A stretch of DNA of 64,000 nucleotides from Streptomyces sp. SID8352 (GTDB lineage Bacteria; Actinomycetota; Actinomycetes; Streptomycetales; Streptomycetaceae). The stretch lies in the NCBI RefSeq assembly GCF_009862265.1, contig NZ_WWGX01000035.1:127786-191785 (forward strand), read 5' to 3'. Positions 33,471 through 41,611 of this stretch are shown here, in pieces. The translations under genes and the position numbers were made by a program. Within the stretch, counting starts at the first letter, position 1, and every line of letters starts with the position of its first letter. A model generated the notes under the pieces. The model was given only the letters and a program-made list of their open reading frames with translations. It ran no database searches and had not been told where the DNA came from.

Positions 33471-34455
33471 TCACGGGGTCCCGCGTGTCCTGACGGCCGC
33501 CCGGGTGGCCGTCAGGACACCCAGGAAGGTGATCCCGGCGATTCCGAGGACGAGCCGGCGGGCTGAGACGAGCGGGTCCGCGCCGCCCGCCGCGAGCAGG
33601 GTGCCGCGACGGCCGAGGTGAGGGTGAACGCGATCAGCCGGGTGGTGCTGACGGCCGCCGTGGCCTTGGAGCCCTCCGCCTCGTCGGCGCCGCTGCTCAT
33701 GGTGGCCACCGGCAGATGGGGAAACGCGCAGCCGATCCCGGCACCCGCGACCAGCAGCAGGACCGCCCACAGCACAACGGCCGTGCCGGGGGCGTCCTCG
33801 GCCAGGAGCAGGCCGTACGCCGTGAGACCGGCGGCGAGGAACAAGGGGCCCGTGCGCACGAGCCTTCGGGCCCCCGCCCCGTCGCACGCACGCTGGACAG
33901 CTGCGCCGCGGCCCAGCCCAGTGAGAGGACGGCGCCGAGCAGCCCCGCCGGCAGGGGGGCCGGACCCCCCAGTTGCTGCCCGAAGAGCGGAATGAAGTTC
34001 TCTGTCATCACCTCCGCGCACAGGCCCGCCACTGTGAGGTAGACCCCTTGAGGTGGTTGCCGCGGACGTAGGTCAGGCGCGGGAGCACGCCGTTGGCGTC
34101 CCGGGCGTCCACGACGAGGAACAGGACCAGCAGCAGCCCGGCGAGGACCACCAGCGGCACCAGGAACCCGGTGAGGGCGGAGCTGAGACTCAGTACCGCC
34201 GCCGTCGACGCGAGCGCGGCCATCGATGCCACCGGCACGGGGCGGCTCACCGGATTCTCCGGCCGTCCGACGGGCAGGGCGCGCAGGGTGACCAGGCAGG
34301 GCAGCACCGCCAGGCCCGAAAGCGGCACGCCAGTGACCGAGTTCGGCGAACCCGCCGCCGAGCACCGGGCCGGCGAGCGTACCGGCGCCGAACATTGCCG
34401 GCACGAGCCCGGTCCCGCGGGTCCAGGGGGAGGGCGGCAGAGGGAACACCGGACC
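33471..34455 (-). pseudogene. Decayed MFS multidrug-type transporter
   Basis: Membrane segments of one major facilitator protein are spread over all three minus-strand frames, in order. They include AMFGAGTLAGPVLGGGFAE near 34.4 kb, LVPLVVLAGLLLVLFLVVDA near 34.15 kb, and VYLTVAGLCAEVMTENFIPL near 34.0 kb. AYGLLLAEDAPGTAVVLWAV follows near 33.8 kb, and VLGIAGITFLGVLTATR comes last. At least four frame changes are needed and the first helices are missing. The gene is certainly not functional as read. Confidence 0.8.
33485..33520. terminator. Strong hairpin after the DUF574 methyltransferase gene
   Basis: gtgtcctgacggcc (33485-33498) pairs perfectly with ggccgtcaggacac (33507-33520) across an 8-nt loop. 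It lies 68 bp after the methyltransferase stop and within the final codons of the convergent MFS remnant, so it can stop transcription from both sides. Confidence 0.65.
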
Positions 34456-34515
34456 GTACGCGATCACTTCGCGCCAAGGGCGTACTCGATCAGCGCCAAG
34501 TAGCAAGATGGAGTG

Positions 34516-35142
34516 ATGACGACAACAACACTCACCGATGCCTGGGCACGTGTCCGAACGGCTCTGGATGCGCATGCGCCCGCGACAGCACGTACTGTCC
34601 GGCCACCGGCGACCATGAACGACTTATCCGAAGCTCAGTCCCTGATGGGGCAGACGTTCCCCGATGCGGTGAGGGAACAGTTGTTGCTTTTCGACGGGGC
34701 GGAGCCGAACCCGATCACGGGCGTTGTACTGCCCCCCTTGTACATCCCCCTCGGGCTTCAGCGCATGCAGATGCTGTGGCAGCAGAAGCTCGCCGCCCGG
34801 CAGCACTCCGTTGACGGGGCAACTGCCACAGCCCGTGCCGGGGACGCCTGCCAGGAGTTTCATCCATTGCTGGTGCCCATCGGGGACGACACGACGGGGG
34901 ACCTGCTGGTGGTGGACAACAGGCCCGGTGAGTTGCGCGGGAGCGTTCTGACCTGGGGCAAGGCCGACGGCTACTTCGGCGCGCCCACCTGGCCCAGCGT
35001 GGCCGACATGTGGGCCGATGTGGCGTGTGCGCTGGAGACCGGAGTCACTCAAGGGATCGAATGCGACAGTGATCCCCTTCTGACGCTCAACGGGTGCGCT
35101 GCGGTGTTCACCGCTGACGGATACCTTGAGTGGGAATTCTAG
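34516..35142 (+). CDS. SMI1/KNR4 family protein (possible immunity protein)
   Basis: About 208 residues; ATG at 34516 or GTG one codon earlier. The SMI1/KNR4 core is recognisable: FPDAVREQLLLFDGAEPNP, then FHPLLVPIGDDTTGDLLVVD and a tryptophan-rich loop. The family includes many immunity proteins that neutralise secreted nuclease toxins. Its base composition is visibly less GC-rich than most neighbours, a hint of transfer. The gene converges on a NucA/NucB nuclease domain with only 52 bp between stops, an odd orientation for a toxin-immunity pair, which is normally codirectional. Confidence 0.85.
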   Translation: MTTTTLTDAWARVRTALDAHAPATARTVRPPATMNDLSEAQSLMGQTFPDAVREQLLLFDGAEPNPITGVVLPPLYIPLGLQRMQMLWQQKLAARQHSVDGATATARAGDACQEFHPLLVPIGDDTTGDLLVVDNRPGELRGSVLTWGKADGYFGAPTWPSVADMWADVACALETGVTQGIECDSDPLLTLNGCAAVFTADGYLEWEF

Positions 35143-35153
35143 CGAGGCGGGTG

Positions 35154-35184
35154 CTGTTCCCGGCCAGAAGCCGGCCGGGAACAG
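35154..35184. terminator. Bidirectional hairpin between SMI1/KNR4 and nuclease genes
   Basis: ctgttcccggcc (35154-35165) pairs with ggccgggaacag (35173-35184) across a 7-nt loop. This 12-bp stem lies between the two convergent stops. Confidence 0.75.
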
Positions 35185-35194
35185 ATGACTGGCG

Positions 35195-35614
35195 TCAGGG
35201 TATGATCACCACATAGAACTCGTCGTTCGGGCCGTCGATGATCCTGTTGTTGGCGTAGTACGTAGCGAGCTGGCTGCCACCCGCGGTGTTCTCGGTACCG
35301 TTGATGGCCAGCGCCGAAAAGTTCTTCTCGGGTTTACTCGGCTCGTAGATGGACTGGGCCGACCCTTCATAGGTTGAGGCGAACGGGTACTCGTCGCACT
35401 CCAACCCCTTCGACGCGTAGTTGGGGTCTACGGCTGTGCACACCTTCACGGCCTCACGCCGGTTTGCATTGTATCTGTTCAGATTCGTCTGGCTGATGCT
35501 TTTCTGCAGCCGGTGCAGCGGGTCACTGGCGTTCTGGCCCGCCACGTGCTTCGAGGGATTGGCCGGCAGGGTGTTCTGCGGCTGCGTGAAAGCTGTCTTG
35601 ATGTGGGAGGCCAC
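35195..35614 (-). CDS. NucA/NucB-type nuclease domain, apparently detached from its N-terminal part
   Basis: 139 residues from a possible GTG at 35614 that lacks a ribosome site. The C-terminal 90 residues match the NucA/NucB non-specific DNase domain: NRREAVKVC, then LECDEYPFASTYEG with its acidic active-site residues, and AGGSQLATYYANNRI, ending DEFYVVII. No signal peptide or delivery domain is in frame; the open frame upstream is only a shadow of the CoA-transferase gene. In polymorphic toxins this domain sits at the C-terminus of a long secreted protein, so this may be an orphan or truncated toxin tip. Low GC relative to neighbours supports foreign origin. Confidence 0.7.
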   Translation of the reverse strand: MASHIKTAFTQPQNTLPANPSKHVAGQNASDPLHRLQKSISQTNLNRYNANRREAVKVCTAVDPNYASKGLECDEYPFASTYEGSAQSIYEPSKPEKNFSALAINGTENTAGGSQLATYYANNRIIDGPNDEFYVVIIP

Positions 35615-35771
35615 CGCACGTTCCGGAGGTAAAGGCCTCGCACGGGAGCGGACACCGGACCGACATCCGCCGCCCGTCGGCACGGCGGCAGGCCGGACGC
35701 CCTGCCGGGCCCCGCACGTATGCGGCACCACCCGGCGGTACAGGCTGCGGGTCGGCGCCGACGGGCGGCGG

Positions 35772-37490
35772 TCACGAGAACTCCCACGGAGCGGCGACGC
35801 GGACGCCCTGGTCGTGCTGGAGACAGCGCGAGGTGGCGGGGTCGTCGGCGATGTCGCCGATGCCGCGGACACGGGCACAGGCAGCACCCAGGGAGTTGAG
35901 GCGGTGTTCCCAGCCGGCGGCGGAGTCGTCCGCCAGGGCCCGGACCAGCTCCCGCCTCCCGGCGTGGGAGGACACCCCGAGGACGGCGCGGGTCCGCGGG
36001 GTGTCGGACAGCGCCAGGTGCCCCCGGGCCGCAGGCAGGGGATGAAAGAGCGGCGCTGGAGAGGGACGGGGGTCACTCAGCAGAAGCCGGGCGGAGGACA
36101 GCAGTGAGGTCTCCACGGCCGCGGTGCGCCCCGTGGTCTCACGGTGGAGCAGGGCAGCCAGGACCGCCTCGGCACACACCATGCCGCCCAGGGCGTCCAG
36201 CATGGTAGTGGTGCTGCACGCGGGGGCCTCGCCGACGGGACGCTGGGCGTAGGCGAGACCGGCATGGGCCTGAGCGGAGAAGTCGGTCGCGACTGTCGGC
36301 AGACGGGGGCCCCGCAGGGGTGCCCAGCCGGAGGCCTGGGCACAGATGAGGTGCGGGTTCACCCGCCAGAGCGCCCCGGGAGCGAGACCGAGACGTTCCG
36401 CGCGGCCGGCGGGCCAGTTCTGCAAGAACACATCGGCCCCGGAGACCAGTTCGAGCAACGATCGGCGGCCCGGAGCACTGGTGATGTCCAGGCGGACCGG
36501 ATGCTTGCCGCGGTGCAGGGACCGGAAGCCGGCGAAGCAGCCGTTGACCACCGGCTCGATCCCCCGCGCCGGGTCCCCGCCGGGAAGCTCGACCAGCACG
36601 ACCCGCGCGCCGAGCAGGGCGAGGACCAGGCCCGCGTAGGGGCCCTGCAGGAAGCGGGTGCACTCCACGACCGTCACCCCGGACAGCGGAAGGCTCCCGG
36701 GGGCGGGGGACCCGGAGACCGGCGGGGGACCGTGGGGCGGCTGGTGCGCGGTGCTCGTCCAGGGGAGCGCGCCGGGCCGGTGCCGGCCGTGCGGCTGGAG
36801 CCTGGTCACGGCCACCCCCCGGTCCTCGGCAGCGGCTTCCAGCTCGGCCAGGGAACGGACCGCGACAGCCGCGTGCAGAGCCTCGGGGACGCGGTTCCGC
36901 CCGGTCCACTGACGTGCAGCGTGCTCGCGCCAGGCGTGGCCGATGGTGACGCCGTCGACGCCCAGGTGCCGCCACCAGGAGCCCCAGGCGTCTGCCCGGA
37001 GTGTCTCGATCTCCACCCACTGGCCGTCGAGGGTGCGGAAGGGGGGCGGGCGTCCCTGGCCGGCGCGGGGCCTGAACACGTCCGGTGCCGCCTCGGCGAC
37101 CGCCAGGTAGTGCCCGTGGGGGAGAAGGACCGCGGAGACCGGGTCCACGGTGACGGCGCCGAGGGCGTGTCCCCGTGCACGGGCGAGGAGGGCGGCGAGA
37201 AGTCCCTGGCCCACGGAGACCGCCCGCAGGACACTCGTGTAGTCCACTCCGACGCGGCGTGGACCGTTCCCCTCGCGCAGTCCGTACAGGCTCATCACGG
37301 CGCAGACGGCCTGGGCGAGTTCCTCGGTGGTCACATCCGCCCCCGGGGTGTCCGCCGATCGCACCGTGACGTTTCCGAGCCGGCTCCGGACGGAGCCGAC
37401 GCGCCAGAGGCCGTTCTCCGCGGAAACGGGAGGGAACCCCAGTTCAGCGAGATGGCACTTGGCCCTTCCGCCGAGAGCACCGACACCCAT
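35772..37490 (-). CDS. Double-length CaiB/BaiF-type CoA-transferase
   Basis: 572 residues from the ATG at 37490 (ggaaggagg ribosome site). The C-terminal half (about 255-500) is a class III CoA-transferase: LSGVTVVECTRFLQGPYAGL, then VFLQNWPAGRAERLGL and LDALGGMVCAEAVLAALLHR. The N-terminal half (about 45-230) looks like the helical second part of another such domain (LREGNGPRRVGVDYTSVLRA). Usual family members have 380-450 residues. Class III enzymes move CoA between acids through an aspartyl-CoA anhydride; the catalytic Asp here may be that in LDALGG but is not certain. The flavin reductase gene is divergent, sharing a 419-bp promoter region. Confidence 0.75.
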   Translation of the reverse strand: MGVGALGGRAKCHLAELGFPPVSAENGLWRVGSVRSRLGNVTVRSADTPGADVTTEELAQAVCAVMSLYGLREGNGPRRVGVDYTSVLRAVSVGQGLLAALLARARGHALGAVTVDPVSAVLLPHGHYLAVAEAAPDVFRPRAGQGRPPPFRTLDGQWVEIETLRADAWGSWWRHLGVDGVTIGHAWREHAARQWTGRNRVPEALHAAVAVRSLAELEAAAEDRGVAVTRLQPHGRHRPGALPWTSTAHQPPHGPPPVSGSPAPGSLPLSGVTVVECTRFLQGPYAGLVLALLGARVVLVELPGGDPARGIEPVVNGCFAGFRSLHRGKHPVRLDITSAPGRRSLLELVSGADVFLQNWPAGRAERLGLAPGALWRVNPHLICAQASGWAPLRGPRLPTVATDFSAQAHAGLAYAQRPVGEAPACSTTTMLDALGGMVCAEAVLAALLHRETTGRTAAVETSLLSSARLLLSDPRPSPAPLFHPLPAARGHLALSDTPRTRAVLGVSSHAGRRELVRALADDSAAGWEHRLNSLGAACARVRGIGDIADDPATSRCLQHDQGVRVAAPWEFS

Positions 37491-37909
37491 GCAGCACCCA
37501 CCTCCTTCCGGCAGCGCCCGGGGGACACGGACCGGTTCGGGAATCCCGGCGCATGGGCAGGCGCCCAGCTCCATGACTTCCTCTCCCGCCGTGGCCCCGG
37601 CCCTCCGGGCGGGGCCGGCCCCATGCCGGCCCCGGGCACGTCGGCGGCCCGCCCCGCGACGCCCTGCCGGGGAACACCACCGCGGGCGACGGACCCCCGC
37701 CGTTCCCCGGGTGCCGCCAAGCCGCTCGCCGAGTGGTTCCCATGGGAACCGACGATGCCGCGGAGGGACAACAGGGGCCGGCCGCTGGGCGCGTGAACGT
37801 GTTGAACGTGCGGTACGCACACGGTGCGGACGGGCACTGTGCACGGACCGGATCGGAGAGTGCCGAGACCGGATATGCGGTCCGTGCGATGTGGATGACG
37901 CTGTACGGC
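37491..37909. promoter_or_regulatory. Divergent promoter region with second copy of the 14-bp motif
   Basis: The 419-bp gap between the divergent CoA-transferase and flavin reductase genes holds no supported gene. At 37793-37806 it has gtgaacgtgttgaa, identical to 30198-30211, and the overlapping direct repeat aacgtgttgaacgtg. The motif is about 105-115 bp before the flavin reductase start, nearly the same distance as copy 1 from its SDR gene. Confidence 0.45.
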
Positions 37910-38443
37910 ATGACCAGCCTCAGCACCCCACCGACGCGGACGGCCGCCGACGCGATCACCCCCGAGGCCCTGCGCGCCACGATGGGCGCGTTCTGCACGG
38001 GCGTCGTCGTCGTCACCGCGCTGGACGGCCGGACCGACGGCACGCCCCTGGGCTTCACCTGCCAGTCCTTCGTGTCGCTGTCGTTCGACCCGCCGCTCAT
38101 CTCCGTCAGCCCGGCCCGCACGTCCACGACCTGGCCCCGCATCCGCGAGGCCGGCCGGTTCGCCGTCAACATCCTGGCCGACGACCACGCCTGGCTGTCC
38201 GACCGGTTCGCCCGCTCCGGGACCGACAAGTTCGCCGGTGTCGACTGGACGCCGTCACCCAACGGATCTCCCGTCCTCGGCGGGGTGAGCGCCTGGGCGG
38301 AGTGCACCCTGTGGCGCGAGTACGACGGGGGCGACCACACCGTCGCCGTCGGCGAGGTCACCGCGCTCGGCCACGACATCGGGCGGAACCCCCTGCTCTA
38401 CCACCGCGGGACCTACCCGCGCGCGGACTGGCGGGAGTCCTGA
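37910..38443 (+). CDS. Flavin reductase (HpaC-like, two-component monooxygenase partner)
   Basis: About 177 residues from the ATG at 37910; an in-frame ATG at 37889 is an alternative. The flavin-reductase-like FMN-binding split barrel is clear: GAFCTGVVVVTALDG, then GFTCQSFVSLSFDPPLISVS, FAVNILADDH and the closing HTVAVGEVTALG. It would supply reduced FMN or FAD to a monooxygenase. The luciferase-like enzyme at 47126 is the obvious partner in this cluster. The stop overlaps the next gene's start by one base. Confidence 0.88.
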   Translation: MTSLSTPPTRTAADAITPEALRATMGAFCTGVVVVTALDGRTDGTPLGFTCQSFVSLSFDPPLISVSPARTSTTWPRIREAGRFAVNILADDHAWLSDRFARSGTDKFAGVDWTPSPNGSPVLGGVSAWAECTLWREYDGGDHTVAVGEVTALGHDIGRNPLLYHRGTYPRADWRES

Positions 38444-39030
38444 TGGACGGCGCGGAGCGGACCGGCGGAGCGCCCGGCGCGCTCAGGGTCACCGCGGTCC
38501 TCGCCAGTCCGCACGGGAGCGGTTCGACGGCGGCCGCGGCCGGGGCCGTTCTGGAGGGGTGCCGCGAGGCCGGGGCCCTCTGCACCCTCGTGGACCTGCG
38601 GGACGGCGCGGCCGACGGCTTCGCCGCCGCCGTGGAGGCGGTCGAGGAGGCGGACGCCGTGGTGTTCGCGTCCCCCGTCCACCGCGCCACCCACACGTCC
38701 CTGCTGGCCTCCTTCCTCGAACACGTCGAACGGGGTGCGAAGCACGAGACCCGCGCTCCGCTGCGGGGCAAGGCGGCCGCCGTGGTGATGACCGGCGCGG
38801 CCCCCGAGCACTTCCTGGCACCGGAGAGGCTGCGGTCCGTCCTCACCTCCTTCTACGCCGTCCAGGTGCTCTCACCGTCGCTGTTCCTCACCGGGACCGC
38901 CTTCGGCCCCGACAGGTCCCTGACCCCGGGAGCGGCCGGAACCGGCGTCCTGCACGGCCGCGCTCTCGTGGACCTGGCGGCCGCGTGCCGCGCCGGCGGG
39001 AGCATCGCCCTGCTCAGGCCGCTGGTGTGA
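38443..39030 (+). CDS. NADPH-dependent FMN reductase (flavodoxin fold)
   Basis: 195 residues. The flavodoxin-like SsuE/MsuE-type fold is seen in VLASPHGSGSTAAAAGAVLE (phosphate-binding loop), DAVVFASPVHRATHTSLLASF and KAAAVVMTGAAPEHF. It reduces FMN with NAD(P)H. Together with the unrelated flavin reductase directly upstream it gives the cluster two FMN-reducing enzymes, as in sulfur-compound oxidation systems where SsuE-type and HpaC-type reductases feed luciferase-like monooxygenases. Translation is coupled to the upstream gene (TGATG). Confidence 0.85.
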   Translation: MDGAERTGGAPGALRVTAVLASPHGSGSTAAAAGAVLEGCREAGALCTLVDLRDGAADGFAAAVEAVEEADAVVFASPVHRATHTSLLASFLEHVERGAKHETRAPLRGKAAAVVMTGAAPEHFLAPERLRSVLTSFYAVQVLSPSLFLTGTAFGPDRSLTPGAAGTGVLHGRALVDLAAACRAGGSIALLRPLV

Positions 39031-39116
39031 CCCGTGAACAGCTACCACCGGGCGGCGGGCCCGGCACGCGGCCCGGCCGACCGGGCCGTCCCCGAACCAG
39101 CAGGGAGAACGCGTAC

Positions 39117-40088
39117 ATGTCCACGACCGTCGAACTCGTCGAGGTCGGCCCCCGCGACGGCCTCCAGAACGAGAGGAGGCCGCTCGACACCGGCACCCGC
39201 GCCGAACTCATCACGCGTCTGGTCGCCCGGGGCGCCCGGCGCGTCGAGGCGGTCAGCTTCGTCCGCCCCGACCTCGTCCCGCAGATGGCCGGGGCCGAAG
39301 AGGTCATGGCGAAGGTGCCCCGGGAGCCCGGGGTGTCCTACATCGGGCTGGTCCTCAACCGGCGCGGTGCCGAGCGGGCCGCACGGACCCCGTGCACCGA
39401 GGTCAACATCGTCGTTCCGGTGACCGATGCCTTCTGCCTGCGGAACCAGAACCTCACCGTCGAGGCGATGCTCGGCCATGCCGCCGCGGCCTCGCAGGTC
39501 GCCCGTGACGCCGGTATGCGGGTCAGCGTGACCCTCGCGGTGGCCTTCGGGTGCCCGTTCTCCGGGCGGGTCCCCCTCGGCCGGGTCGAGAAGGTGCTGG
39601 CGCGGGTGGCCGAGAGCGAGCCGGACGAGATCGCGTTCGCCGACACCATCGGCGTCGGAGTCCCCCGCCAGGTCCGCGCGCTGGCCGCGCTCGCGGCCGG
39701 CGACGCGCGCGTCCGCAGACTCCGCTTCCACTTCCACAACACCCGCAACACCGGCTACGCGAACGCCGCCGCGGCCGCCCGCCTCGATGCGGACGGCGGG
39801 ACCGTCCCGGGCGGAGTCGTCGCCCTGGACGCCTCCGTCGGCGGGTTCGGGGGCTGCCCGTTCGCCCCCGCCGCCACCGGCAACATCGCGACCGAGGACC
39901 TCCTCTACCTCCTGCGCGGAGAAGGCGTGCCCCTGCTCGGTCCCGGCACCCCCGACCCCGAGGGCCTCGCCCGGGTCGGGTCCTGGCTCGGGGACCGGCT
40001 CGGCAGCCCGCCGCAGGGCCTGCTCCTGCGGGCCGGGGACTTCGCCCCGACCGGCCCCGCGGACAGCCCGGCCGCCACCGGGAACTGA
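39117..40088 (+). CDS. HMG-CoA lyase-like enzyme
   Basis: 323 residues of a DRE-TIM metallolyase. The entry motif is VEVGPRDGLQNE, the metal-binding His pair is in RFHFHNTRNTGYANA, and the family's catalytic cysteine is in GGFGGCPFAPAATGN (about residue 247). It cleaves a 3-hydroxy-3-substituted glutaryl-CoA-like or malyl-like CoA ester into acetyl-CoA or another acyl-CoA plus a keto acid. A CaiB-type CoA-transferase follows 153 bp downstream and would make the CoA ester. The substrate is unknown; a leucine, isoprenoid or citramalate-type acid is possible. Confidence 0.88.
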   Translation: MSTTVELVEVGPRDGLQNERRPLDTGTRAELITRLVARGARRVEAVSFVRPDLVPQMAGAEEVMAKVPREPGVSYIGLVLNRRGAERAARTPCTEVNIVVPVTDAFCLRNQNLTVEAMLGHAAAASQVARDAGMRVSVTLAVAFGCPFSGRVPLGRVEKVLARVAESEPDEIAFADTIGVGVPRQVRALAALAAGDARVRRLRFHFHNTRNTGYANAAAAARLDADGGTVPGGVVALDASVGGFGGCPFAPAATGNIATEDLLYLLRGEGVPLLGPGTPDPEGLARVGSWLGDRLGSPPQGLLLRAGDFAPTGPADSPAATGN

Positions 40089-40241
40089 CCCGCCGTCCGC
40101 GCGGCGGCAGACGCGCACCCCGGCCGCGGCGGAAGGCACGCGCCCCGGCCGCCCCGCCGAGCCCGTGGGGAGCCCGGGCCGCCCCGGCCGCCCCGCGGAG
40201 TCCCCCCGACCCTCCCGCAACCGACAAGGAAGGCACCGAGA

Positions 40242-41579
40242 ATGAGCCTGGCAGGCAGCACACCGCACCGGTCCCATGCCTCCGCCGACACGTTCCCGCT
40301 GGCGGGCATCCGCGTCGTCGAACTCGGCAACTTCATCGCCGCGCCCACCGCGGGCCGCCTGCTGGCCGACTTCGGCGCCGAGGTCATCAAGATCGAGCGG
40401 CCCCGCACCGGCGACGAACTCCGCAACTGGCGCCTGTTCGCGGGCGGCACCTCGATGCTGTACCGCACCGTCAACCGGAACAAGAAGTCGGTCGAACTCG
40501 ACCTGCGCACAGACGACGGCCGGGCCTCGGTCCTCGACCTGGTCTCCTGCTCGGACGTCCTGATCGAGAACTTCCGCCCCGGCACCCTCGACAAGTGGGG
40601 ACTGACCCCGGAAGCGCTCACCGACGCCAACCCCGAACTGGTCGTGGCACGCATCTCCGCCTACGGCCAGACCGGTCCGCTCGCTCCCCGGCCCGGGTTC
40701 GCCGCCGTCGCGGAGGCCTTCGGCGGGATGCGGGAACTCGTCGGCGACAGCGACCGGCCGCCCTCCCGCGTCGGTGTGTCCATCGGCGACTCCGTCGCCG
40801 GCCTCTACGCGGCGTTCGGTGTCGTCATGTCGCTGCTGGACCGCGTCAACCGCGAGAAGCGGGGCCGCCGTCCCTGGACGCCCGCCGAACGGCACATCGA
40901 CGTCGCGCTCCACGAGGCGGTCTTCTCGATGATGGAGTCCCTCGTCCCCGACTACTCCGCCCACGGCGTGCTCCGGGAGCGCACCGGCGGCCGGATAGAG
41001 GGCATCGCCCCCTCGAACGCCTACGTCTGCTCCGGCGGCGACTCCGTGGTCATCGCGGGCAACGGCGACTCCATCTTCGGCCGCTGCATGGAGACCATCG
41101 GCCGCCCGGACCTGCGGGACGACCCCGGTCTGGCGACCAACGCCGGCCGCTGGGCCCGGCGTGACGAACTCGACCGGGCCATCGGGGCGTGGACCGGCCG
41201 GCGCCCCCGCGACGAGGTCCTGGCCGCCCTGGCCGCGGCCGACGTGCCGGCCGGGCCGATCCACACCGCCAAGGACATCGTCGACGACGAGCAGTTCGCG
41301 GCACGCGACATGGTGCAGACACTCCCGGTCGACGTCGCCGGGGAACTCCGCGACGTGATGTTCCCCGGAATCGTGCCCGTGCTGGGCCGCCGGTCCCTGC
41401 CCGTCGCCCGTCCGGGACCGGACCTCGGGGAACACACGCACGAGGTCCTCTCCGGGCTTCTCGCGCGCCCGTGCGGCTGCCGGGCGTGCCGGGACGCCGT
41501 GGCAGGACCCGGCGACGCGGTGCCCGCCGCCGCACCGGACGACCCGCCCGGCCACCGTGCCCGGTCCGCGCACATCTGA
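40242..41579 (+). CDS. CaiB/BaiF family CoA-transferase
   Basis: 445 residues, the usual length. It opens FPLAGIRVVELGNFIAAPTA, has VLIENFRPGTLDKWGLT, and an aspartate in GVSIGDSVAGLYAAF that matches the position of the catalytic Asp of class III transferases. A ribosome site (aaggaaggc) precedes the ATG. It should activate the acid cleaved by the HMG-CoA-lyase-like enzyme just upstream, with succinyl-CoA or the lyase product as donor. A second family member is at 57399 and a double-length one at 35772, three in this window. Confidence 0.9.
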   Translation: MSLAGSTPHRSHASADTFPLAGIRVVELGNFIAAPTAGRLLADFGAEVIKIERPRTGDELRNWRLFAGGTSMLYRTVNRNKKSVELDLRTDDGRASVLDLVSCSDVLIENFRPGTLDKWGLTPEALTDANPELVVARISAYGQTGPLAPRPGFAAVAEAFGGMRELVGDSDRPPSRVGVSIGDSVAGLYAAFGVVMSLLDRVNREKRGRRPWTPAERHIDVALHEAVFSMMESLVPDYSAHGVLRERTGGRIEGIAPSNAYVCSGGDSVVIAGNGDSIFGRCMETIGRPDLRDDPGLATNAGRWARRDELDRAIGAWTGRRPRDEVLAALAAADVPAGPIHTAKDIVDDEQFAARDMVQTLPVDVAGELRDVMFPGIVPVLGRRSLPVARPGPDLGEHTHEVLSGLLARPCGCRACRDAVAGPGDAVPAAAPDDPPGHRARSAHI

Positions 41580-41611
41580 CCCCACAGCCCCTCACCGGGA
41601 GGCAGCGATCC

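Noticed and set aside
27992..37490. Secondary-metabolite gene cluster
   Set aside because: Only an O-methyltransferase and an SDR are typical; there is no synthase, carrier protein or dedicated exporter (the MFS gene is decayed).
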